NCBI RefSeq assembly: GCF_023278565.1
Contig: NC_064676.1
Location: forward strand, 496,001-560,000
Direction of reading: 5' to 3'
From: Colletotrichum lupini
Taxonomy: Eukaryota; Ascomycota; Sordariomycetes; Glomerellales; Glomerellaceae
DNA: 64,000 bases
Shown here: positions 1-13,362 of the stretch, one piece after another
Layout of the letters: the number at the start of each line of letters is the position of its first letter
Position numbering within the stretch: position 1 is the stretch's first letter
Program-made: the position numbers and the translations under genes
Notes under the pieces: model-generated
The model's input: the letters and a program-made list of their open reading frames with translations, nothing else
The model's database searches: none
What the model was told of the DNA's origin: nothing

Positions 1-1959
<1,959 letters not shown>

Positions 1960-4900
1960 GTGGATGGTGGCAGTTGTCCAGACGTAGATGTGCATCAACT
2001 AGATAATGTGTGTAGTGAATAGATGAGATGACAATCATTAAGAGAAACTCGACACGTGATCAGAAGAATATGGAAAACGTTTTCGAATTAGTTTTGCGGT
2101 TTTCAGTGACTATTCCGTCTTCTTGAATCAGGGATACCGCAAAATGAATAGATCGACCGGCAACTCGAGCTCCAGAAATAGACATAGGTATCCACTTGCG
2201 TGTCCAATCAATTTTCTTGTTATCCTCGCTTTGCTTCACTAATCCGTTGAGCCTAGATGTACTAAAAAGACTGCAAGGCAGAGTTTGTAACATTCATGTT
2301 GTAAGAAGATCTCCTCCGGCTAGGTAGGCATTGATATCAACCAATAGAGTGTTGAAGGAATTGTCTCACATTATTTAAGTGATGGCAGTCATCTTAGCAT
2401 CCAGGAATGGCTAGTATCTCCGCAGGTAGGGTCTCCAACGCATCTTTCGTGTTAGCTTCTATAGTGGCCCGATAAGAGCATGAAGATGAATGAGGGATAC
2501 GCGTAGGTCTCGTAGAATGTGACGACTGCATCCATCTCGCTCACAGAACGGTCGTTGCTCGTCCCGCTGCGGAGACTGATAGTAAAAGGAAAGCCCCTTG
2601 TCTAATCGACATGCTAGCTTCTATATGCTTTATTCACGAACTCTCTAGTAAGAAAAGAGAACTATTAATCGTTGCCCCTGATTAATTGTCAAAACAGCGT
2701 CTCTAGGGCAAAAACTAGCAGGGAGCCTTGGGGTTCGCCTAATTCGATCTCAAATATTGAAATAACACCCCTCCCATACCCAAGTACGATGACCGTTGGC
2801 AAAGCCACAATACTTGACAAGCAAACTGATTGGATTATAGTCCGCTTTCAATCCGTTCTATAGGTCTAGCCCCCGCAGTTCTTTTGGGCTAAATTCACTC
2901 TGCTTCCTCTTTGGCGGTCTACCAGGCCGGGATAGGGGGGGACCTGAGCTGCGCCTACGAGACATGTTAATCCGGATTATCTCGTCCGAACGCCAATTAG
3001 GGCACATCTTCTTGGCCCCCCCTGTGATTCGAAGCGGTGTGTCTTCCCACACGGTCAGACTGGCACTCATCGTTGGTGTAGCCGGGCCTGCAGACCAGTG
3101 AGACCACACGCAGGCGTTCGTATCCGTCAATGGTTGGGTGGAATGCCATTATCCCGAAGCAAGCCTATCACAATAATGATCTTCACTTGATTGATGCCGT
3201 TGTCTGCCTGAGGGCTGCGTGCCATGGTCGATGCCGCTGTGGACAGCGTCGATGAAAACACGCCATATGACGAGGAACTGGCGTCAGTTTGGGGGTATGC
3301 CGGACAAGTCCGAGTCCTATGAGAATGAGCTGTACTGTCATTGATGAGATTTCAATTCCTTAAAGTACTAAGCAACGACTGTATCGGGCCGTTGGCCACT
3401 CTTGCCGAAGCTGTCAAAGTTGACTGACGATCTTTACCACCTCTCGAAGGTGCATCCTTCTAGAAGCTATGCTGGTGGCTTTTCTTTTTCTTCGTCGTAG
3501 CATCAATCGAAGCATGGAAGGACAGAATGTTCTAGTGTGTTGTTACTATTCAGTAATGGATCCTGATGGCTGCCACTAGGTAGACGTCAGCTCCTGATTT
3601 CCTTTGCAGATCGTAGTCCCCAGGACTGCCGAGCTGATGTGGAGATCACATATGACGCAGCATTGAGGAATCGATACAAAAACTCGATGAACTGGTATTG
3701 TATTGAACTCATGGAGCTCTGTGGGGTTTGAAAACTATGACGGAGCTGTGATGATGGCAGACTTATGTCACAATGGTCACTGTCCAAATGCGCAGAGATG
3801 TCAGTCATGTAGATGACGACGATCAAAAGACTATTGTACCGTATTCGCAAAGTTCCAGCCTTATGCGAGAGCATGAATGAGGTTTTCTTTTGGCAGGAGA
3901 GAAGACTGTGCGATTATCCGGGGAATATTTCTAGCTCACCCTTACTGTAGATGCTCCTTCTCAGGGTCACGCTTGCAGCAAGCTACCGTGGTTTCCTTGA
4001 ACCCGATGTATTCAGTACACTCATAGAACATGTAAACATTGCTACTTGAATTTCGCCCCCAGATTCTATTAGTAGACCCTAGATAAACCATCGCAATATC
4101 TATGTCACTTCTGAAATTTCATCCAGCTTTCGCCGTCACAATTGCCACTCCTCACAAAAAGACCGGCAATATCTATGGCATCACTATTCCGTACTGCGTC
4201 ATCCCCAACTGAGGTGGTTGGGTAAATTAATTTCCGGGGAGACCTTCCAATCAAATCGCATCGCTTGGAACAACCCGGAGTCCAATGTTAGATGAGCACA
4301 GCGCAAGCTGCGTGAAGGGCGCGCCACGCGACGGTGTAGATGAAAACAATGTGCTTCATGGATCTACCTAGACTAAGTGCTACTAATTGCTTCATAATTT
4401 GAACGGAAAATGGCAGTTGAGGAGATTTGGACGAAGCCTTTCCAAAACATTAGTATGCCAAAGAGGTTTGAGGGTCAGACTAGCAAATGGCAATATCCGT
4501 TTCTTACTTAGTTATGAGGACGTAAGTAGGCGTCACCCCAAGTGACGTTTCTCAGCAAGATCTCGCCACTTTGAGGCGTGAGAAAAGCTAAAGGGTTAAA
4601 TTATCGCCAGGAACTCTGAGTCCTCTTCCAGATGGAGGGACGTCTGTCATGCTGAAGACTTATGCAGAGAGATGCATGCTTCTGAAATGGTGTGGGCAAG
4701 GCATCGCAGTCTGTTGAGCGAATCAAAGAGGAACATATCACCCTAAGGATTTATCATTTTATGACTTAGCGCCTATCCCCTGTCTAGCGCTTTTCTCGTT
4801 TCTCTCGGTGTTGCCGGTCTACAATTCCTTGGTACTGTACAGTAGTCTCGCATGATCTGCCAAAGGATGCCGGCACCGGGGGGGCAGCCCAATTGCACAC

Positions 4901-5295
4901 GGAAGCAACTATCAGACCGCCAACTGTTTTTCTTTTTCCTCGATGCCAGTGATGATAAGCCAGTGCGCCCCGTCCAATACCGCTGTGAGGTGTACAGCCG
5001 ATCACATGCGTTAGAAACGGCGGGGAGCTGTGGCGTGATGTTCGAGGGCCTCGACGCTCAGTGTGGACGGACAATCCGAAAGCCCGCTTGAACCATTCAT
5101 ATTCTTGCCAGAGCCTCAAGGTTACCTGTGGGGATATTAATTGGCGTCCCGTCCAAATGTTCAACGGATCTCGACGCCAAGCGCTATCCGTTATAATTTC
5201 GACATCAATCATACATCTTGAACCCAATATCCTTTCGCCTAGCACAACCTTGCCTAGCATAACATTGGGACAGTACCTTCAACTCGGACATTGCG
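1960..5295. other. intergenic, no gene supported
   Basis: 3.3 kb with only short ORFs without family motifs, consistent splice chains or strong coding bias. A minus-strand ORF of about 90 codons at 2858-3130 ends in a basic GRPPKRKQ stretch but has no supporting context. The 3' part should hold the promoter of the membrane protein beginning at 5296. Confidence 0.5.
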
Positions 5296-6861
5296 ATGAC
5301 TGCCATATCACCAGGAGTCGCCCTAGCCATGGATACGCTGATCAAGAGAGAGGATGAAGGGATTTGGTATCACAGCCCGTTCGCTGCAAAGCTTTGCAGT
5401 TGCATCATCGAAATCACAACAGCTTGTGTACTATCCAGCTTCATCACACTGCGTGCAATGAGAGTCAGGAGGAAGGGCTGGCAAAACTTGCCGTGGATCA
5501 TCTGGCTCGTTTTTCTCATTTACGGAACATCTCTGGCATATTCAGTCTCTGCCCTCATCATGCAGTTTGTGGTCGGAAATGGTACGAGCAAAGCAACATG
5601 TAGAGCAACAGCACTGCTATGCCCGATTATCTACATGGGAAGCAAGGTAAGAGTTGCTCATCAATATTATGATGGATCTTAGCATGCTAAATAAAGAACC
5701 TAGATCGTGGGTGCCTATTTTCAAACGAGTTTAATTCCTCTAGTAACATATTATTTCAGTTCATCTTCCTGTTTCTTGTTGATCGCGCAGTGAGTACACA
5801 CTAAAGAAAGGCAAATGCCCGAACCCATGCTGAGTCTTGCCGAAGCACGTCATTCGCAGCACCAAGAAAGCAAGGCTGAGGTCTAAGCTATATCTCTGGA
5901 ACATTTTCCTGGTCATCGGTGGGTTGACCCAACCATGTTTTGCCTCCCTCGGAGCTTCCTGCTTCTGAGGTTCTCCTGCATTTTGGTTGATTTCTAGTGC
6001 TAGGCATCTACGGCACGATTAGCAGCTACAACATTGCAGAGTAAGTTTCTTTCCGTAAACACACCATAGGCCAGTAACCAATTCTTCCACCTTAGTACCG
6101 TCTGGGATTTGTATGGTGGTGGTTGTCGCATCTACTTTCGATGGCAATCAATGATACCACTCATTGCAATAGATCCACTCGCAACTGTAAGGGATTGCCC
6201 TGCCGGAGCTCACGGTACAAGTGCTTATCATTCTTCTAGGTATATTACCTGACGATTCTGTTCTTGCAGCCACTTTGTAGTAAGTCAAGCTTTGCGTTCA
6301 CTGACGTCCTTTAACCGGTCATCAGGGACATATTCGCTGCGGTGGCTACCCTCCACCACAGGTTTCCGTTACTTCCATCCCGTCGCTCATTCCCACAACC
6401 CCCCGAACCGTAGGCTTCGACAACTAGCGAAGAGAACCATTATCGCATCGATAGCCACGATGGGCAGCAGTCTACTGTAAGTATTTCAAATATAAGACGA
6501 CTCCTCGAGGTGATGAAATGCTAACATCACATAGTAACTGCATCACCATAGTGGATTTGCGGGGTGAGGTTGCGTGGCTATGCATGATGTGTTGCACAAG
6601 CGACAGTAAGCCCTTGAAGTTTGTTCCTACTGGTTGGAATTAATCTGACTGATCATTGTTTCAGTTCTATTTTCAGCCATCGTCATTCACTGGATGATGA
6701 ACAGCAGCAGTACAGGCACCCGTGAGGCCACGGAGGAATCCGGTACCAAGACCTCTACCAGAGCGCTGTGTCAGCAGCGGCCTTCTCCTCCTGGCGTCGC
6801 CTCCCCTCGCCCGATTCACGTGTTGTCTAGCCTGCGAAGTCATTATTCGGCAGGAGTGTAA
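5296..6861 (+). CDS. fungal multi-pass membrane protein, nine exons
   Basis: Rebuilt by hand from exons 5296-5646, 5760-5789, 5846-5918, 5998-6040, 6096-6186, 6240-6279, 6326-6476, 6535-6605 and 6665-6861. All phases fit, for 348 residues. Hydrophobic segments include CIIEITTACVLSSFITL and IIWLVFLIYGTSLAYSVSAL in exon 1, FIFLFLVDR in the 30-bp exon 2, YLWNIFLVIVLGIYGTI over exons 3-4, PLIAIDPLATVYYLTILFL over exons 5-6, and a last helix FSAIVIHWMMN. The pattern (LVDRA-, LYLWN-, IPLI-D--, -V-WLCMMCC-SDILFSAIVI) resembles a widespread, uncharacterised fungal transmembrane family of about seven helices. The C-terminal tail after residue ~285 is polar, Ser/Thr-rich and cytosolic-looking. Function unknown. 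The single long exon 1 is the only part visible as a conventional ORF. Confidence 0.8.
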
Positions 6862-7165
6862 GGTTTGACGACGGGTAGTGTGAAGCATGGAGATGCATAT
6901 GCACTTGCTTCCCGAAAGTAATCAGATTCGATTGGATCAAGCGCGTAGATGTCATGCCAAATGGCTGGAGGGACTTTGCTATCTTTAATTCTGCCTAGGT
7001 CGTCCTGTATCATGAGCATACCACAAAGTATAGACACTTCTCGCATCTCGTCTTACGATCGAGGGCTGAACGTTCTGTTGACTCGCGAGTCCAACATTTG
7101 TCTATCTTCCTATAACTTACAGCCGTGCCTTCTCCTCTGCCAAGGGTAGGTACTGCAACACCCAT
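6862..7165. other. convergent intergenic spacer
   Basis: About 300 bp between the convergent stop codons of the membrane protein and the hydrolase; nothing else seen. Confidence 0.5.
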
Positions 7166-8065
7166 CTAATGTTTTCCAGGCCGATATACCACCTTATCCC
7201 TAAGCAACCTGGGCGTATCCGGATCGTGACTCGGCAGCACAACGACATCGTGGCTCCGAGCATACGCCTTAATCTTCTTTAAACTCTCAAATGCCGCCAC
7301 AGGATCACTATTCGCACCATCCGGCTCTTCCTTATCCAAAACACTAATTGCATACGTCGCATCTCCCGTCAGCAAATACCTCGTCTTACTCCCATCGTCG
7401 TTGTCCCCCACCACAATCAACGAGATGTGACCCGGCACGTGGCCCGGCGTATCGACCGCGACAATCGTGCCGCCCGGCGCAAGCTCACACGACCGACCCC
7501 AAGGCCCGACAGTGCGCTTTTCCTCAAAATCAAGGATCCGCGGCTCGAAATTCTTGGGCCACCGGTCCGGCGTGCACCCTTGCATAGCAGCATAGACTGG
7601 ATGCTTCCCGAATGCATCCCAGTGTTCTCCGCCGACGTAGATGGGCACATCGGGCGCCTCGACAGTAAGAACCTCCAGTCCGCCGGCGTGATCGTGGTAT
7701 AGGTGGCTAATGATGATAAACTGCAGATCCGTTGGCTCGATGCCGCGTTTCCGGAGCTGCTTGACGATGCCGTCCTCCTTTGTAACTTCTAGCTTGTTGA
7801 GGATGCCCGGCACCGGGTTCCAGCAGGGGAAGTAGCCCGGTTCGGTGCAGTGTGTTGACACGCCCGTGTCGAAGAGGATGGGACCCTTGGGATGGTGAAT
7901 GAGGAATGCACCAAGGGGCATGGGACCAATCCAGTCGCCGGTGAAGGAGCGGAGGAAGCGGAGAGCGATATTGCGGTTCTCTATGGGTTGGCCTTGCATC
8001 CCGGTATGCATCCAGACGTTGCCGGTGGTGATGAACTCGAGCGAGATCTTGTCCGTGGGCGCCAT
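7166..8065 (-). CDS. metallo-beta-lactamase-fold hydrolase, lactonase-like
   Basis: A single-exon frame of 299 residues with ATG at 8065. It belongs to the metallo-beta-lactamase superfamily and, by length and layout, resembles N-acyl-homoserine lactonase-like enzymes (AiiA/AttM group), which open lactone rings; the substrate in a fungus is unknown. Metal-site elements in order: LFDTGV, the HLYHDHAGG motif (residues ~120-128), DTPGHVPGH, LTGDATYA and LPSHDPDTP. The canonical first motif is HxHxDH; here the third position is Tyr and the fourth is His, so one usual zinc ligand is displaced. There is no signal peptide, suggesting a cytosolic enzyme. It is convergent with the membrane protein gene at its 3' end and has a 3.4 kb gene-free region upstream. 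Confidence 0.88.
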   Translation of the reverse strand: MAPTDKISLEFITTGNVWMHTGMQGQPIENRNIALRFLRSFTGDWIGPMPLGAFLIHHPKGPILFDTGVSTHCTEPGYFPCWNPVPGILNKLEVTKEDGIVKQLRKRGIEPTDLQFIIISHLYHDHAGGLEVLTVEAPDVPIYVGGEHWDAFGKHPVYAAMQGCTPDRWPKNFEPRILDFEEKRTVGPWGRSCELAPGGTIVAVDTPGHVPGHISLIVVGDNDDGSKTRYLLTGDATYAISVLDKEEPDGANSDPVAAFESLKKIKAYARSHDVVVLPSHDPDTPRLLRDKVVYRPGKH

Positions 8066-11000
8066 GATGGCAGCTTTTTTTTACGTCGCTTTCTGGGATG
8101 TTTGCGTGCTCTTTCCGTGCTTTTCTTCGACTCTTCGGCTCTTCGTTGATACCGAGCTAGGTAGTGCTGTTCTCTACTTTACGACAGCTGCGATTGATGA
8201 CGGCTTCCAAAATTTCGGGTCGATTGTCAGTCGAGGGGTAAAAAGCACTGGACTTGGGCTAACCAACGTTCGTTTGGCCACGGGGGATTCTTTAAGAATG
8301 GTCCCATCAGCTCCATTATGCAGGCACCCGTTTCCCGGCTCGGTGCAAGAATTCCTGTGGCCGTATTCTGGCCAATTATGAGCATTCCGATAAGCATTCA
8401 GCTCCGCCAGCCGCAGTCCGCCCCCAGTGCGAAGATGTCAGCAATGAGCATCCCTGGCAACCGCAGGACCCCTTGCTGGAAGAGGCGCATTCCAGTCAGC
8501 CTCGAAATCCATCAGCCAGCAGTTCCCGTGTGTGAGTGTGAGATATTACTCATGTATCTAGACGATGAGTGTGTTGAGAATTGACGGATGATTGATCCCG
8601 AAAACATGGTTATGGGGTCGACCCGGCGATGCGGCACACTAGCAGGGATGCAGATGACCATAGACATTCGGACGATCGGACAGACTTATCTTTGACTGGC
8701 TTCTACCCTCGATCTTTGTGTATTGTCTGTCGTTGAGCCGCCTCATCTGGATGCATATGTTCAATCTTTCACCAGCATTTGTTCCTGAAGTTGAATCACA
8801 ATGCCAGGATCTGAAGATCTTGCCCACAGAAACCACCGAGCGAAAAATAGATGAATACGCTTGGTACACGGTGGGAAAAGATCTCTTCCCTCACGATTCA
8901 TTTCGAGGTTCTCAAGTCAATTCGATTCTATCGCAGGTCTAGCTCCATTCAAATCCGGTCATCCGGCTACAGTTGCGCTTGTTTCAATTTTCTTATGGTA
9001 CGAGATCGGCCGTTTAGCATGGAAACGTGTGTCCATGACACCATCCGCCTTGCTTTTGAAGCGGAAAGTACTCATCATGACCAAAACTTATATGGAGGTG
9101 CCAGAGTAACCTACAACATGTTTCTCGGCCGACATTTGCACTGCGCTATAGAGAAAAGCACACAGATATTCGAATTCCAGGTCCAGCCTGAGCTTCTGGG
9201 AAAGCGGCCAACTTTCGGTCTAGCTCTGGTCACCCCTCCGGTCACCGGACCCGTACCGAGTCGCAGACCGACCTGGCCACCGATTCACCGATTCACCGAG
9301 GTGAGTCGAACCGATAGGGATTTCTTATTCCCGTAATGCCGCAGCGCATCGCAGCTCGCCCTGCAATCTGCTTTTAAGCTCCCTACGGACCCTACCCCAG
9401 TTTCAACCTTTTTAAGTAACCAAATTTCCGAACGCGAATTCCCACCCAGGCATCGCGACAAGCATCTAGACCAGGCTATCGACCTCGTCTGCTTAATAAG
9501 AAATATGAACAAGATGAGAGCACAGATGACACCATAGACACTAACGGAAAACCATCACCAACCCCCCAGCTGTCCCCTTCTCATATCGGAAGCCTTGACT
9601 GGCCCTCTCTCCCATGACAAGCTTTTGCGCTAACAGCGCGCAACACAAGTACGGAGTAATTTGCACAGATGCCTCGACTCGCGCTCTTCGTTTAAGCTTT
9701 GCCAACCCTCAGGATGACCCCTGCCGTGATTCCCCAAAAGCTTGGAGACACCTTCAGACGTTGCACCGAGAACAATTTGCACCAATAAGCAGACTGCAGT
9801 CTCCTCGGGTAGGACGGCCATGTTCATCTGATCAAAAACCCTTTGGAAATCCGGTTAGCCGTCTTTTAAACGAGTTCAACAAATCTAGCTTCCGCCCCCT
9901 CCACTCAGTACGGCGCAAGCAGCCCAAAAACAAGTGCCGGCATCCCGTCTTGGGCCCGCGTGGGCGAACTTTCCACTGCATCGGGGCAGTCATTCTGGAA
10001 GAATGGAACATCAGGAACAAGGCACACACTGCACGGCGCGAATGGTTCCGTCGTCACAACTTCTCTTGAGCCAGCCTACAAGCGCTCCCGTCGGCTGACC
10101 CGTTCGAAAGGGGAAGAAGTTCTGCACTTCAACGTGGGGTTAGACTCAGCTTAGTCACTTTTTCTCTTCGACCTAACTTCACTTCCTCGCGCCATCTTTC
10201 CCACGAGGCACCAGACACCTCAACTCGGGCCACAAGAGGGGACGAGTTACTGCTCTCTTCCTCATTAATCTCACCAGTACTCAACTTACTGTGTACGGCG
10301 ACTCGGGTCGTATTTAGTCGCCGAAAAGGGCAAGGCTTCTCCGCTGGGAACATCCCAGCTTGGAAGCTCCATACTCCGCCCTCAGTCCGCGTGGTCGGTG
10401 GTCCAACTCCCAGTGCTCCACGATGTTGAGGACGGGCCACCTCAACGACGAGAGCCCGCGATTGGCGGAGATTTCCCTTGCTCGACGACGGACGTCGTGA
10501 AACACGAAAGACAGAGCCCCCCCTCCCCTCCAACGCCCCTTTCTAGCACACAGCAACCACTGAACCAGATTAATTGTATTGCGCCATCGGTTAGCCGTAA
10601 GTGGAGAGGAGTGAGGGATGTCTATGGTTTGGACGCTTTACACCATCTGAGTGGCTCGGTTCCTGTCCAGTAGCAATGTTGTGAGAATGCTCTAACAATC
10701 AGACGGACTACGTATACTCAATGACAGTCAATCTGAGCAGTCTTTCACTTGTGATCCGTCCATGTAGCAGACGCCAGAGAGATGAGCCAGCGACGGAAAT
10801 TCGAGGAATGCAGCCACCAGGCCCCTTTCGAAACGAAGCAGCACCGCCGTCCTCCGTGTGCGGGGCGGAGAGGAGCCCCGATGTGACCTCAAGTGCCGCT
10901 GCGAGCCTGCGGCTCGTCTGATTGCTGGTCTTTTCCTTGCCTTGCAGCCGCTCGCTAACGTAAAAGTCTACTCTATATGGCACACCACGAGGACCGGCCC

Positions 11001-11447
11001 CCCGGTGGTCTACCGCTGGAGCAATCCGCCGCTTTCCCGTTATTGTGGTCTCGCCCAGGACTCGACCGAGATGGGGAGGACCCGGTCACCCGGACGAGTG
11101 GAAACCACCCTCGTCGAGTTTAACTGGTGTTCTTCCACATTGGCGATATTGAGGAGGCTAACAGGCGATCGTTGGAAACAAATGAACCGGGGTCGAGGGG
11201 TTGCACTAGACTCTAGTTAATATTGGCTGGAAGATGGGATTTCCCACGTATCCCGGCCCTGACGGAAAGCTTGTCAAGAGTCACTTAAGAGTCGCTCTCC
11301 TATAAGCTATAAGGCACAGCTTCCTTCCCCCAGTCTGAAGCCTTCCACCCTATCTTCTCACGAGACACATACACATCCCTTCGCTCGTTCCGGAGAACCC
11401 TGTCACTCTTTACCTTACCCACAGTCCTTCTCTCAAAACAAGACACG
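8066..11447. other. long intergenic region, no gene supported
   Basis: 3.4 kb between divergent genes. Several ORFs of 60-160 codons occur on both strands, but none shows family motifs, a plausible splice chain or a signal peptide. The right end contains the acetylesterase promoter with TATA-like elements at 11301-11314. Confidence 0.5.
11301..11314 (+). promoter_or_regulatory. TATA-like pair upstream of acetylesterase
   Basis: Two TATAAG elements (TATAAGCTATAAGG) lie about 135-147 bp before the ATG at 11448, followed by a pyrimidine-rich leader. This suits a core promoter, but position and sequence are the only support. Confidence 0.35.
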
Positions 11448-12510
11448 ATGCGCACCAACATCGCCCTCCTCGCCGGCTTCCTCGGCCTGGCCTCCGCCCT
11501 CCCCACCGACGCCGAGTCCGTCGAGAAGCGCCAGACCGTCCCGACGATCTACCTCTGCGGCGACAGCACCACAGCTAAGGGCGGCGGCGGCTCCGGCACC
11601 GAGGGCTGGGGCCAGTTCCTGCAGTACTCCTTCTCGACCAGTAAAGCTAAGGTCGACAACCGCGCCATTGGCGGCCGCAGCGCACGTTCCTACACCCGCG
11701 AGGGCCGCTTCGATACCGTGGCTGGGCTCGTCAAGTCAGGCGACTGGGTCGTCATTGAGTTTGGTCACAATGACGGCGGCTCGCTTACGCCTACCGACAA
11801 CGGACGGACGGATTGCTTTGGTGATGGTGCACAGACTTGCTCGACTACCTACAAGTGAGTATTTGCTGGTTTAATAGGGTTCGTGATGATGAAGACGATG
11901 CTGACTGTTGTGAAGTGGTGTTGCGGAGACTGTTCTCACGTACCCTGCGTACCTCAAGAATGCCGCCAAGAAGTTCAACGCTGCTGGTGCCAAGGTATGA
12001 TCACCGACTTGGATCTCTCATCTCACATGAGTATCTGGCTTACAGTCATCTCGCAGGTCATCATCGCCGCCGCGACCCCCAACAACGTCTGGGAGACTGG
12101 CACCTACAAGTTCGGATACGATCGCTTCTTCTACTACGCCTGGTAAGCCCTCAACCTTTTCATCATCCAAACAACCATCGGATTGTAGACTAACACCAAT
12201 ACCCAGGCTCGCCGTTGAGCAGCTCGGCGGCCCCTCCAAGGGCTACTACTTCGTCCCGCACGGCGAGTACGCCGCCCAGGCGATGAAGGGTCTCGGCGCG
12301 ACCACCACCAACGCGAACTACCCCAACGACCACACTCACACCGCGCCCTTCCTTGCCGATGCTATTCACAAGTCCTTTGTCCTCGGCCTCAAGTGCGGCA
12401 CCACTGCACTCGCCGCGCTTGCCAAGAACACGACTGCTTCTCTGACGTCGACCTACCTCGGCGGTTGTGTCGACACGTACAACTCCACTGTCCACGCTCT
12501 CCTGCGATAA
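11448..12510 (+). CDS. rhamnogalacturonan acetylesterase (CE12, SGNH hydrolase)
   Basis: Exons 11448-11854, 11916-11994, 12057-12142 and 12207-12510 give 291 residues. The enzyme removes acetyl groups from rhamnogalacturonan I in pectin outside the cell. A signal peptide ([17 protein letters not shown]) is followed by a pro-segment ending in a Lys-Arg site near residue 28. SGNH/GDSL blocks are complete: [12 protein letters not shown] with the nucleophile Ser, a Gly in [22 protein letters not shown] with the Asn of the oxyanion hole, and the C-terminal DHTH with catalytic Asp and His. Segments such as [13 protein letters not shown] and TPNN-WETGT closely match known fungal rhamnogalacturonan acetylesterases. 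Introns are 61-64 bp with clear GTRAGT or GTATG donors, and the third carries a CTAAC branch site. It is likely induced on plant pectin, though no operator was identified. Confidence 0.95.
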
Positions 12511-13362
12511 ATGCACTCTTTCTCCCCGTCCATATTTATTAAAATCTTATCTCAAGTACATAAAACTTGGATTCATGTACATACTTCAGCCCCTGGGGGC
12601 TTGTTCGGAGTCGATGGCGTATACTCCTCCGAGCTAAGCGTATATATATCACAATACACATAAGCACTTCTACTACCTCTACCGCTATCTTCACTTATAA
12701 ACAGTGACTTCAAACTAATTCTTCTTCGAGCTTGTGATGATTCTACCATGATGCTTTTGCAACTACAGTCTTTTGTTATACTATCATGTGTCAGTCATTA
12801 CCTTCCTTCTCCACTGCGTCTGATCGACGATCCGCCCGATCAGCATCCATGAGCTACAGGCGCTTAGAGGTGATTAACATTCCACGGCATTCATTATTGA
12901 GATTAAGACCTGATGATCTCTTCATGTCAGGGATGGGCGTTGCCCGAATATCTCATCTCGGCACCCCAGGTTTCAAACAATCTTATCAGGCCCTCAACCA
13001 CTCGTATGAGTCCGACGGCTGAATGTTACATTGGTGCGCAGCTCAGAATAATTAAGGTTACGGCGCCGCCTTCTCCAAGACCATCAAACTCGGCAAATCC
13101 ATGGTGAACCATCGGATCCGACATCCTACCTTAGCCCAGCATAGTCGGCGTCGGACCGCCTTGGATCCGGCGGGGGAAGCTAAACAAACTTGAACCACTC
13201 AAGGGTTCGACGTCATCACATCTTTGACGACACCATACGAAAGACTCATCAATCATCGGAGGAGGAAGCACACCAACTCAACTACGAAAAGACCAACAAA
13301 CCATTGCCTTCACTCAAAACCTCACCAGCCTAATCGAAACTCAATCACCCAAGCCCGCAAAG
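12511..13362. other. intergenic, 3' UTR and promoter
   Basis: AT-rich 3' flank of the acetylesterase followed by the dehydrogenase promoter; no gene, repeat or RNA seen. Confidence 0.5.

Noticed and set aside
4784..5260. 158-codon minus-strand ORF
   Set aside because: Composition unlike coding neighbours and it overlaps the promoter of the nine-exon gene; no recognisable domain.
9614..10069. 151-codon plus-strand ORF
   Set aside because: Starts in a gene-free region; no homology pattern, no signal or domain, and competing ORFs of similar quality on the other strand.
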